In this document: in pieces, positions 13,620 through 34,162 of the stretch
Layout of the letters: every line of letters starts with the position of its first letter
Numbering within the stretch: position 1 is the first letter of the stretch
Assembly (NCBI RefSeq): GCF_027744825.2
Contig: NC_071335.1
Span: 10,455,001-10,519,000, forward strand
Direction of reading: 5' to 3'
DNA: 64,000 bases
Origin: Synchiropus splendidus
Lineage: Eukaryota > Chordata > Actinopteri > Syngnathiformes > Callionymidae
The notes under the pieces: generated by a model
The model's database searches: none
Told to the model about the DNA's origin: nothing
What the model saw: the letters and a program-made list of their open reading frames with translations, nothing else
Translations under genes and position numbers: made by a program

Positions 13620-13625
13620 TTTATT
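13620..13625 (-). terminator. Candidate FAM114A1 polyadenylation signal (AATAAA)
   Basis: The minus-strand AATAAA is about 65 bases downstream of the stop codon, which would make a very short 3' UTR. A second AATAAA at 13296-13301 (minus) is an alternative. Confidence 0.35.
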
Positions 13626-13689
13626 ATTTGGAGAGGCACATATATACAGACATATATTTAGACAAGTAGATGAGAAGGTGATGTGTGTG

Positions 13690-18551
<4,862 letters not shown>

Positions 18552-19654
18552 GATGATCTGGATTGAAGTAAGACAGAGTTTCAGCCTTCAAACTCAAGGT
18601 TCAAAATATCATTTTTTGATTTAGTTTAAAAACATGCTGCAACTTAATCAACCCCAAGACTATGACTGAATAAAAAAATAGAATAACCGAAGAAGAGTAA
18701 GTGAGTAGTTTCCAAACAGATCTTATTTGGACTGAAGTGACCTTTTGTGCTAGAGCAACACATCACCAGCATGAAGTCCAGACACGTTTCAGTCAAGATT
18801 ACCATGTGCATCAATAACGGCTGCTCTAAGAACTGCTCAAGTCACTGAGGAATACTGATGTTCAATTTACAGATACTGTGGCGTGCAGCCAAATTCAGCA
18901 CACAGTTGATCATTTTTACCGAGCAGTTAAGAGTTTTAAAAGTGCACGTTCAACACTCACACAATAAGCAGAAATACAAGTATATATACACACATCATCT
19001 GCCAATTGCACGACAGCAACGTAACACATTTAGGTGTGGAATATTGAAGACAAAATAAACTATAATAAAAGCTATCGCCATATTGTGCCAAAGAATTTAC
19101 CTCTGTGATTATCCTGTTAAAACGTTTCTTGTATTTTTAATTGAATGAAACTTAAGCACTGAAGCAGTAAATACTGTGCTCTGTAGCGCCCACCTCTGTC
19201 CACTTGTTGTACTGTAGACGTTCTCATCATCGATCTAAACAGTTTATTATAAATCACCACGAATATTAAGTGTTTTTTAATCTATACTAATAAAAAAAGG
19301 TGCTGATAAGGCTTCGTTCTAGCTAAACGAAACAGACTTTTCGCATATTTAAAAGGGGGTTAATTCAGCCAAACTCTGAACTGAAACAGACCGATACATC
19401 ACACACTGGGAGAAAAAAAAAAAAAGATAACTTCTACATATTGCGCGAACATTTCTGCAGCTGCTTTGCATCTTTTTGTAAACAAAGTCAAGTCAGTCGC
19501 GAGGAGACGTGACAAAATGATCCATTACTTCATTGACATCTTCCGGGCTGTTAGCTCAAAACTACTGTAGTTGACGTGAGGTTATTTCTCAACTATCTGC
19601 AGCGACAAACAATGGCAACAATGAAGTTGAAGACAGCGTGACAGTGCAGCTCAC
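18552..19654 (-). other. FAM114A1 first intron and 5' UTR junction
   Basis: The start codon lies six bases inside an exon whose acceptor (TTCAATCCAG) ends at 18558, so the exon begins at 18557. Upstream is an AT-rich intron of about 1.1 kb reaching the GTGAGC donor at 19654. Nothing else is recognised in it. Confidence 0.6.
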
Positions 19655-19790
19655 CCGCTCGGTACCAGCGGCTCCTCTTCCGCCCCGCCACGTCGGCAGG
19701 CCGGGGTTGAGTTCCGACCTCGACAGAGACTGGACGGACGCAAGATAGTTCCTCCCTCCCGCACAGAACCTCGCGTCCGCCGCGTGACCG
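19655..19790 (-). promoter_or_regulatory. FAM114A1 non-coding first exon and CpG-rich promoter
   Basis: A GC- and CpG-rich stretch contrasts with its AT-rich surroundings. On the minus strand it ends with GAGCGG followed by the donor GTGAGC at 19654, and it contains a GC box (GGCGGGGCGG on the minus strand, 19680-19689). This fits a 5' non-coding exon spliced to the exon that carries the start codon at 18551. The transcription start is not visible; the right boundary is approximate. Confidence 0.6.
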
Positions 19791-20103
19791 AGGCTGCGAA
19801 TGATGACCGTTTTCCCTTATTACCGAGCACACAATACACGGTATCGATTGAGTACATTAAACGGGTGCAGCTGTTTTATCTTGGTTGTTGTACCGAAAAG
19901 CAAAGTAGGCCTTGTCTTCCCTGCACTACCCAGAGCCGCATTTATGAAGAGAGTGAGTCAAATGATTGGCAGTGCCTCAACAAAATAAACGTCGTCAAAA
20001 ATGCATTCCTCCAACGGTCATATCAAAACTTAAAATAACGTTGTAATGGTTTGAAAAGGTTTGCCGTATACTTAAGTCGTGACACTGGCCGGTGATGCAC
20101 AGC

Positions 20104-20175
20104 GGCTCGTTGGTCTAGGGGTATGATTCTCGCTTAGGGTGCGAGAGGTCCCGGGTTCAAATCCCGGACGAGCCC
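20104..20175 (+). tRNA. tRNA-Pro (anticodon AGG)
   Basis: A complete 72-nt cloverleaf. The acceptor stem GGCTCGT pairs with ACGAGCC (20168-20174), with discriminator base C. The D arm is GTCTAGGGGTATGATT. The anticodon stem CTCGC/GCGAG encloses the loop TTAGGGT, with anticodon AGG at 20136-20138, reading CCU. The T arm CCGGGTTCAAATCCCGG contains the B box GGTTCAAATCC, and the A box is in the D arm. There is no intron and the CCA tail is not encoded, as expected for a eukaryotic nuclear gene. No mismatch is seen in the acceptor, anticodon or T stems, so it is probably functional. Confidence 0.97.
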
Positions 20176-20178
20176 ACC

Positions 20179-20184
20179 TTTTTT
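20179..20184 (+). terminator. RNA polymerase III terminator of the tRNA
   Basis: A run of six T residues begins four bases after the tRNA 3' end, the usual Pol III stop. Confidence 0.9.
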
Positions 20185-21312
20185 AATCTCCGTTGGAAAA
20201 ATCATTCTGTAATTCTCCAAATTAGGTCGACAATTTAAATGAAAGAAAAAAATAAAAGCAGTTTTAAAAACATGTTGCCAGCAGTACTTTAAATGAATGC
20301 AGTCAGGTTTAAGGTGCGCTACTTCGTGAGAGTGAGAGCGAGCCTCTTCATCCAACATCACGTTCTTCAGTGTGTCCATGGGTCCGTGGCCCCATCATGA
20401 GCACCGCCAATGACGTGCTTGTTCCAGATCCTGCTTTGGCACCGCGTTCTACTGTACAACACAGAGAGCACTGCGGTTGGGAACATCGCTTCTGGAGGCG
20501 AGCTGAGGAGCTCAGTTCATTGGGTAAAAGTGTGTGGTCCTCTTTTTTTATGTATTTAAGAAAAAAAAATCATCTCACTAACCTTCACATGCAAGGTGAA
20601 TATTATTACTCATGATAATAATCTTTTATCTTTATTGAGTGACTGTATTGTATTTTATGAAGTTTTCATTTTGTTTTGTTTTTTTTTTCACTACATGACA
20701 TGCCACAACTGGAATTATAATCATTATAAACATCATTAAATATTATTATAATCAATATAAGTAAGAATGAATTATATGGCTATACAAAAATATACAGTAG
20801 AGGCAAGATAATGATGCGTACATCTCCACCTTTATTTCCAGTAATATTTATTTTTACATATTTTTCTGAATTATTCCAGCCATTCCTGAGAATGAGGAAT
20901 TCAAACCCATAAGCTGTGAAATAGCTCCACATGGTTAAGAGACAGTGAGGGTCATGGATGTGGTCATGGAGAGCATGAAGAGGAAACCTGTCACCAGGCT
21001 GACTGGTAGTGATGACTCATAAGTTGCAGGATGACAGAGGATGCAACAGCCCTGCAGCAGTACAGGTGAACAGTCAAAGATCCACACAATATTCCTTTCT
21101 GTGAATAATATTAATATGTTTATTAAGAGGTGAGAGTATTCTTTTTCAAATAAATGCGGAATGGCAAATAGACCTGCACACGATTCACAGTTCATCAGGT
21201 TCCCTTTGAATGAGCAACACAGGTGGAAAAAAGTTGAGTAAAGGCACAGTTTTATAAAAATGTGTAATAGCCATTGATATGAGAGTATCAAAAATCATGC
21301 TTAATAGAAACC

Positions 21313-21318
21313 TTTATT
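21313..21318 (-). terminator. Candidate KLF3 polyadenylation signal (AATAAA)
   Basis: A minus-strand AATAAA about 1.05 kb downstream of the KLF3 stop. Other minus-strand AATAAA hexamers lie further on, near 21119 and 20827, so longer UTRs are possible. Confidence 0.35.
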
Positions 21319-21344
21319 GCCCGTTCAGTCTAATAATCACATAA

Positions 21345-21399
21345 AATATACATATATATACTGTATATATATTTATATATATATATATATATATATATT
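21345..21399. repeat. TA-rich microsatellite
   Basis: Imperfect TA dinucleotide repeat interrupted by ACTG and TT. Confidence 0.9.
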
Positions 21400-22366
21400 A
21401 CCACTTATATTAGTCGTCAACAAACTCATACATGTAAAAATGGCGAAGAAAATCCGAGAGCCGATCCACTGAGCGGATACGCTTGACAGTAATTGCATGT
21501 GAAACTCTGTGCACAACTGACCGGCAGATGTATGACGGAGAAAAAAACTCAAATAAATTTGGAATGTTTTGTGTATAAAGTGCAAACTCGAAGACAGGAA
21601 GTGGCGTCAAGTTGATGTGTAAAACATTGCAGCGCGGACGTCACCTGTAGGTGGATCAAAGCAAATGTTCAGTGCTGATGGATCACGGTGTTCGACTGAC
21701 TGGACATATTTGCTGGAGACAGATGATTCCAGCCTGTTCAGAAGTGACTTGTAGAAACAAAACTGTCACCATGGAGAGCCCAAATTGATCACGGTGAACT
21801 GGATATCACACTTCACGACGAGTAGCGACGATGACCAACATGAAACCAACTGTGGCATCACTTCCTCCCCACAGCATCAATGCCCCGCGGCAAAACATTC
21901 ACATTTTAATAACACCTTTTTCAAACATCGAGAGTTGAACCCACTGAAACCTACTGCTGACTGCAACTTATGTACAAGAAATGTGAGCTTCTTTTTCACT
22001 GATTCCGTTCTACTTCATGAAGAAGAGGCAGGTGTGGTGTGTGGAGATATGAGTGGACGTCTGTTACATCCACGCTGGCTGTGGAGGGATACATTCCGGA
22101 GAGTTTCACATTATGTTTGCATAGCTTGTGAACAATATCGCAGGCAGAGGAACAGATATATGATCAAGCTTTGTGTGCTTCAAGCAAGAGCCAAAGGAGG
22201 GCGCTACACTCAGGCCAGCTGAGCTGCTGAAGTTCCTTTAGAGCCTGGACGGATCCCTGGCCCGATAAAACACCCACAGTTACAGAGATACAAAGTGTCA
22301 AATCCCCCCTGAGCAACTGTCCTTCCCCAGTCCAAGGCATGTTGTTCAAGAGTCCAGCGGCAACCT

Positions 22367-26948
<4,582 letters not shown>

Positions 26949-26967
26949 GGCTGCTCGGGCCAGGCAC

Positions 26968-29900
26968 CTGCAGATCAAAACACAGCTTTAGACCCTGGAT
27001 CCAGGTGACTGGCTTCGGCAAGTGGCCGAGGAAAGGGACGTGTCAAGCTGAGTCATGAGGACCAGCGTCGGGAGACAACCTTCACTTTATGACCCGTGAA
27101 TTTGAATGACAGTGTAACGTTTATTATGTCAGAAGGAGCACTAAACTGAAGATGAATGATCTCCGTTTCCTTCCACATCTGCCTTGAATGGCCACACACC
27201 AAACATTCATCCAAATACTTTTAATAAAAACTTGTTTATGAGACATTGTTCTTGACTTGTCATAGCTGCTACACGATTTACATTAATCATAATCAATTTA
27301 AATGTAAAAAATCCACAATCTTACTGTCAAATAATGTTAACGTAGGGCAGTTGAATACTTAATACCAGGCAACAAAACAACAAATGGTTAAAAACAGAGG
27401 ACTTTTTAATTTTCCGTTTTTAGTAAGACAATTACGGTGTTTATATATAAGGGCTTATTAATGGCTTTACAGTCATTAATAAGTGATGACTCAAGAGCGG
27501 AAGCGACAGTCTCACAAACACACCCAAAAATCGGAGGATTCGCAGGGTGTGTCTGGCTAAGTATAGGTGCCTGAAGTCTGACTTCTCACCGTAAATCACG
27601 GCAGACAAGGTGACATTTTTGCTCTCCCTGCCCTCCTCACAGCTCCAGCCTTCACCTCACATCTATTGCACGGCTGTGCGGCCGAGGCAGTCAGTGAGTG
27701 AGACACACGGCTGCAAAAATGGCATGTGTGTGACGCGACAGCCCCGGGGATGTGCTCCCGTCAGAGAATGACAATTATTAACACACATCCTGTTGTGTGT
27801 TTGTGGGAAAAGCTGTCTCCATTTACTCAATAGTTCCGTTGTGTTGGCGTCGGTTGTGAAAGTAACCCTAACCATTGAGTACACAGTCCAGAGAAAGGCA
27901 GGATTTAATTATTAACAAACATGTGACAAATAAGCACATGTGCAGGCCGTGAGCCGGGGCAGGATGTCGACTGGGTCAGGAAGGGTGTGAACATGACGGC
28001 GGCGGTGGCGGCGGCCTCGCCCTGACTCGGCTCCAGAGAAACAAAGAGTCAGGTGGAGGCTGTGTGTGCCTTTTTTAATCTGGGCTTGAATTGTTTGGCG
28101 GTTCAGTTTGAGGTCAAGCCGTTGTTCTATACTGGGTCATGAATTTGGCAATAAGAGCAGCAAGGGAGCACAAACACCACCAGAGCTGACCCACTTGTGC
28201 TATAGGAGGGAGCATGTGATGGCAACCAACCGTTTTCATGAATCACATCTCAAGACCAACATGGCTCCGACAGTAAATCGCCACTTTTTATTAGAAGTTA
28301 TAAAACTTGAGAAAAATATTAATTCAAATAATGTTATATAATAAATTTATCTATTCAGCATCATGTTAAATCATTCACAATTAAAGTTTTTAAAAACTAA
28401 TATTTTGGTTTAACTAAAATTAAACCCTTGTATATCATCATAGTACTATGTATCAATATTGTCATGTCAATGTAAGACAGCACTATAACAACAACAAAAT
28501 AAGTACAGCACAATAATGATGGTATTATAAGAGCCTTTTGTATGTGACAGAAACATGATATTAAAATAATGTTTCTATCATTTCGGCCTATATATAGCAC
28601 CGATTTTTAGTGTACACCTCGAAGAGACAACCTCCCCACAGAATGTTTCAAGTCAAAGGGAACATGATGTTGCATATGCGTACTGGTGGAGCGAAAAGTC
28701 TCTTGAGTGCTGCCATGTAAACTCAACCGCCTCACAGGAGTTCCTGCAGGCCATATCGTGTGTGGAACTCATGACATTACCACAGCGGACCATCGCCGCC
28801 GCTAGAGGGGCGACCTTAAGAAACGTGTAACTACAAACCTACCACAGTCCGACCCGCACTGGCTTAGTAAACAGAGAGAGCAAATTGAAACTTGTTGACA
28901 GAGCTGCTCTTCAGTCAGGAGCAAATCATTATCAACGTCTGCGATGTCAGGCGGGTTTGAGATATCAGACGCCAAGAGACAGCAGTGCCACTCTTCCCCA
29001 GATCAACAAGAGAGTGAGCATTTAAAACCTGAACTGAAGCCAAGTAATGAATCAACTATGAGTGGATACATTCAATGATGATACTGTGAAGCGACAATTT
29101 TCTCGAGAACACCCAAAGACACACACAAGAGAGGTGATGGTTTGGACGCGTGGGGAGGAGCGAGGGACAAAGACCAGGATAAAGGAGAGTGGAACCAGGA
29201 AGGTTCATAAAAAGGCAGACTGTGGCAACTCTTCCTGGGAAGCTTCGAAAGACAAAGAAGACGAATACACTGTTGCAACAGACAGTCATTCAAGCCCAAC
29301 CGCCCGAGACTGAAGTTTCATCAGGACATTTTACGAGTTTCCTCAGTATCACACACAGATGACATCATCCTTTATGGCTAGTAATTGCATGTTGCTCTCA
29401 AATGCTGATGTGAAGAAACATTTGGAAGCTGGAATGGATTCATGAACCACTTCTCAGCTCCAACCACCAGCTTTCAACGCAAGTTCCGCACAGGCAGCTC
29501 TTGACTACAATGAGATTCATTAAAGCAAAGCATACTGCAGCAAGAGAAAATGTAGGCCGTGCATAGGACCGGCACCAGCCTCTCAATGGGACGCATGGTT
29601 TTTGGCCGATGTTGCTGTTTTCATGACTAAAATGGCACACGTTCTACATTCTCTGGGGTCTAGAGCTGTGTATTGGCTGGAATCAGGCGATACGACGCAC
29701 ATTCCAATACAGACATAACAAAGTGATACATTGCAGTATGCAAGTAAGGTGATGTGCAGTAGTATTAGTTGAAAATGTTCAATAATAGGCGCATTGAAAC
29801 TTGCTGCTTTTTTGTTACGCACTTGGTCCAGTTACCACAAGGACCTCTACAGGACGGACGTAGAATTACAGACGCCTCAGGATAGTGCACTTCAGATGTC

Positions 29901-32900
29901 GACACAGACACACGTGACACACTTCTTCTTCTATTTCTTAGGTCAAAACTTAACACCATGCAATCGCCTCACCAACATTTTCCACAAAGGCCACATCCTC
30001 ACTGCCATGGCGTAATATACTGCTACCATGACTGAAACGCAAAGCAGTTTGACGGGCTTTAGACAGCAATTGACACGTTGCTGTATGTAGAATGAAAGGA
30101 GCCTCATCCCTACCTAACCCCAACATGTGCTTCAATTGAAAGCCTAATGCGTCAACATGCAACACTGAAGGCTGCTTTTTTCGTCAGTATAAGACGCAAA
30201 AGTCAATTTCCCAAAGTCAATATATCACGCCATGGCAGCGAGGCTGGGTTGGTTTGAACAACTCAGGGAACAAGCCGCATCATAGAGTGAGTTTTCGTAA
30301 ATGGGAGAGGCTGGTCAAGATGGGGGGCAGTTCTTGTTACGATACAGCACTGCGGCGAACCCTGCCACATAAGATTTATAAAAACACTGGATTGGTGACC
30401 GGCAAAGGGACACACAAAAGCTATTCCACAAGTGAATTTCGTAATCATCAGTGTGCAACGTATGTGTGTGTGTGTGTGTTTGTGCATGTCAAGTGTGGTC
30501 AGCAAATATTGTCCTTCTAGGTCAGTGGAGCTACTGTGTACTCAATCCCAACCCACTCGATAAACACTTCCTCAACCCTCTCCCGACCCCCCCACTCACC
30601 CTTCACCGCTTTTCCTATCTGAACCGCACAAACACACACACTTCTCTGTGCATGATATAGAACAATGTGACAGAAGAGGGAAAATATTGTGGCTACTGGC
30701 GCTCCACTCGAGCATAGACACAAACGCAACTGTGCACACACAGATACACACAAAGTTTCTGCTAGCTCAACAGAATGGACACAGTAACTCACAAAGCGGA
30801 CTAAATTATTACAGACTCACACACACACACGCACAGTAAAGGGCCGTAGATGATGAGATCACCAGAGAGACCAGAAACCTCTAGACAACAGCTTTGTCCA
30901 AGAACAAGCAACACACACACACACACCACAGACTCCCCTCCTCGCTTTACCCCCCGCTTTCACCCTCTCTGCTGCTGAGCTCCAGAACATGATCCACACA
31001 GAGTGAAGCAGCACATGTTGCTGCGGACTGACCCATGCCTCACTGCATCGTCACACCCCGCAACATGACCCCCTCAGGATGACTCAACAAGGCGGCCAGC
31101 TAGTACCCCTTCACCTCCATCTCCCGTAACCAGCCTTTCAGTCGAGCTGAGCTTGAATCAGTGGTTTCATTTCATTATTAAAGTCATTATTAAAAGAGAT
31201 AATCAGCGGTAATCCAGCCCTGTGCAAGAACATCAGATTTCGTAGCATTTGAACAGAGAAAATATCAAAATTTCCCATGTTTGAATTGAGGAACATTAAT
31301 CTTAAAAAAGCAATGTTCATCCTCAAACCGTAAAATGAACAAAAACTTACTACTCACTTATTATGCACCATAACTGAACAACAAGTTTATGATTCCATAT
31401 ATTAGTAACAGTATTTGCTGATTCTGATTTTCACAATTAAATTTTTATTTGGTTTTTCAGGCACTACAGTGAGCTCATGGCAACAGCCAGAGATTAATAT
31501 TAAATCTTGCTAAACCTAACATCTGGACAGTCCTTTGAAAGAAATACTAAGCCAAGTATCATCTTTGTTTGGAGATTATATTTGGTTATTTCAAGTAAAA
31601 TGAGTTTCTCTTAGAGCTTTCCAATTTAATGTACTTGCTATCCTCCATATTAAGATGTTTTAGATGTATTTTTTAAATTGTACTCACTTAAATAACTTGG
31701 ATTCTCACACTACTCTTTAAACAAGGACTTTTCCCTTCAGTTAATTCACAACCTTTATGTCAATGCAGATGCAGGAATGCAAGGTACTAGCTTAGCGCTG
31801 CTGTGATTCTGGATGTCGATGAGATGTTTAGGTCACGGGCAGCTTCTTTTCTACGATTCAGAAAGAGCGAGAGAGAGTTGAGCATTGAGTCGTGCGTAAG
31901 TACACCATATTTAGCCCTGAAACTTTATGACTGCATGTCTACTGTTTTTGGCGCCATTCCTCAACGACTCCAAGCGAAGCGGTCAAACTTGAGCCGAGAC
32001 CCTCTCCTGCAGCCTGAAGACCTCAGGGGGAAGCTAGTGGGGGCCAAGAGCAGGGGAGAGGAAACAGGATCCATCATCAGGCACACAAACACACTTCTGA
32101 GCTCCCAATCATCTGACATCGACATGCATGCACACCTCTTAACAAACTTGTCAAAGAGAGCAAAGGGTTGAAGCTTTCCAGACGACAGAGGGTCCGGGAG
32201 GAGAGGGTCTGCCCCGGAGGACCTAGCGGAGGAGCGGAAGCCCTCCGACTTCAGCCTGGCTGTTATTATTTCCACTCCGTGTGATGGGTCAGGGGGTGTA
32301 AAGAAGAGAGGGAGGAGGAGAAGGCAAGAGCTGCTGCGGGGGGCCTGTGGTTTCCTGTCCGACCCCCCCTAACAACAGCGTACCTCCTCATACCCAAAGA
32401 ATGAGAGGAGAGAGGGGGTAATGGAAGGAGAGAAAGTGTAAAGAAAACAGCCGCTCCGAGCAAACTATGTCGAAATGTAAGTGGAAAGAACAAGGTTGAG
32501 ACAGAAACTGGGAAAAGAGCAAAGTGGGTTTCCACCAAAGTATGACAAAACTTTTGTGAGCCTCAAACATGAGACAGGGGCGCGGTGGCTCTCAAAGTGG
32601 TCCGACCCAGTGGGTCGAGAGACGTTCGGGCACTGTGGGAGCCGGTGTTGGCATGGAGAAGGTCTGGCAACACGTAAGGGCTTTTAAAGTTCACGTCTGG
32701 CCCACGTCCATACTGTGCTTCGCTTCCACTTACGGAGCATCAGCGGCTTAATGTTTAGCCCAAATGTTCCCCAGGACATGGCCTTTTTTGTGTGTGCTTT
32801 TTGTTCCCCTAGATAAGATCAACGTTCAGAAATAGAGACGAACGGATGGTGTTCTCTGTGTGCAAGGACAACAAACAAGACATGGTGAATAGTCATAAAC

Positions 32901-33910
32901 ACTCTTGCTGAAACAAATAGAGGCTGAGAGGGCGCCCTCATTCCACCCCCCCAACATCCCTCTTGCCCCCTCCTCTCTCCCTGTTTCGCTCTCACTCCAG
33001 GCTCTAAACAGGATAAGGGCTTCATATGCCAAGTGGAATGTGTGACGCAAGCCTCAGCCTTGAAACAAAGCACAGGAAACAGAGAGACAGAGACCGAGAG
33101 AAACACACGCCCACCAGCAGCGGGAAGGAGATGTGGACTGTGAAGGATGAGGAGGGGCCGGGCGGCTCAGGTGCCACCCGACACACACACACACCTGTCG
33201 CTTCCGACACTCATTGTTCTGACTTCAGAGCAGCTCCAGACGCTGGATAGAGAGCTCCTTTTCATACTTCTGTCTTGACTGGTCAAACTCCAGTGCACAT
33301 ACAGGCATCTCTTCTCTTCTTTTAAGAAGGTAGAAAGTCCTCAGAGTCTCAGTGTGGAGCAAGCTGAAGCCATGTCTCATCAAAGACGGCAATGCTGCAC
33401 CTGCACTCTAGCAAAGGAACCTCTCATGTGCCTCACCTTTGCTAGACTACAGGAACCAAAGGCGAACTAAGATCACGACTCAAGGGGATTTAAAATGTCA
33501 GTACAAAACTAGTTTTAACACACATGACATGGACGGCAGGAGTAAATGTCCCACAATTCAGTTATACAGTTATTACTTTCTAAAAAACTAATCTCCAAAT
33601 GATGGTAATCGTTGGCAAGATTTTTGATAAAAGAAAAATAATTACATTGGAAAAAAACTTTGAAGGGCTCTGGAGAAACAAAATTGAGACAAAATAAAGC
33701 GTAAGCAAGAATGTGAAAATCTAGCACTCTTAAATAACTTCAGTTCTCACGAAACAATCTGATAAGAAATTTAAATGAAGGAAGTGGATCACACAGATTG
33801 AACATGACCACGTTTGTATCCAGTGGCCATTGAGGCAGATCTACAGCAAAGGTTCTAAGCACCCCGTTAATTTCACAATAGCCGAGACACACTCTGCGGG
33901 TCCCACTCAC
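26968..33910 (-). other. KLF3 first intron
   Basis: About 6.9 kb between the acceptor before the start-codon exon (CTGCAG ending at 26968) and the GTGAGT donor at 33910. It has GC-rich patches near 27990-28015 (GGCGGCGGTGGCGGCGG) and TG/CA-rich runs near 30460 and 30910. No coding exon is supported. Several open frames of 60-120 codons are unrelated to any family I know. Confidence 0.5.
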
Positions 33911-34130
33911 TCTGTGGTTCCGTTCCTGTAGTTGGACCTCTGCTTCCGCTGCTGCCGGGATAAGCGGCTCCGAACTCTATTAATTCCCGAAAGAAGTGGC
34001 GCAGTCTGTGACAGCAAGTCTGAAAAACAAGTCCACCGAAAATGACGAAACTCGGGATGAGTGTGTATCGGCCGTCTGCGGTGCTCACGCTCTGCTCCTG
34101 TCACATGATCCGCTGTCCGTTTTCTCCACG
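33911..34130 (-). other. Probable non-coding first exon of KLF3
   Basis: On the minus strand a CpG-rich stretch ends ACAGA at 33911 and is followed by a consensus donor GTGAGT. It sits just downstream of two GC boxes. KLF3 genes have a non-coding first exon separated from the start-codon exon by a long intron, and the acceptor at 26968 is waiting for such a donor. The 5' boundary is approximate. A 71-codon open frame crosses it but has no known match. Confidence 0.55.
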
Positions 34131-34143
34131 GGGTCGGGCCGTT

Positions 34144-34162
34144 GGGCGGGACCAGGGCGGGG
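34144..34162 (-). promoter_or_regulatory. Paired GC boxes of the probable KLF3 promoter
   Basis: GGGCGGG at 34144-34150 and GGGCGGGG at 34155-34162 are spaced 4 bases apart inside a short CpG-rich island, with CGCGCGG next to them. These are Sp/KLF binding sites. KLF family promoters are often controlled by other KLFs through such sites, so auto- or cross-regulation is possible but is inference. Confidence 0.55.

Larger units (their letters stand above)
11906..13689. other. Spacer between convergent TMEM156 and FAM114A1
   Basis: Holds the 3' untranslated regions of both genes plus LINE remnants (12.65-13.06 kb) and a CA microsatellite at 13137-13172. An AATAAA at 12581-12586 on the plus strand could serve TMEM156. 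A minus-strand AATAAA at 13620-13625 lies about 65 bases after the FAM114A1 stop. No further coding exon is seen. Confidence 0.6.
20185..22366. other. Spacer between the tRNA and the KLF3 stop; KLF3 3' UTR
   Basis: AT-rich sequence. The right part (about 21.3-22.37 kb) is probably the KLF3 3' UTR on the minus strand, with an AATAAA at 21313-21318. A 145-codon plus-strand open frame at 21785-22222 lies antisense to it and shows no protein character. A TA tract is at 21345-21399. No TLR-like leucine-rich-repeat or TIR coding sequence is present, although mammals carry TLR genes at this position. Confidence 0.5.

Noticed and set aside
21785..22222. 145-codon plus-strand open frame
   Set aside because: It lies antisense to the KLF3 3' UTR, has no domain or signal, and its composition looks like non-coding DNA.
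20185..22366. Search for a TLR1-like gene or pseudogene at the mammalian TLR position
   Set aside because: No leucine-rich repeat, transmembrane or TIR-domain sequence could be read on either strand.
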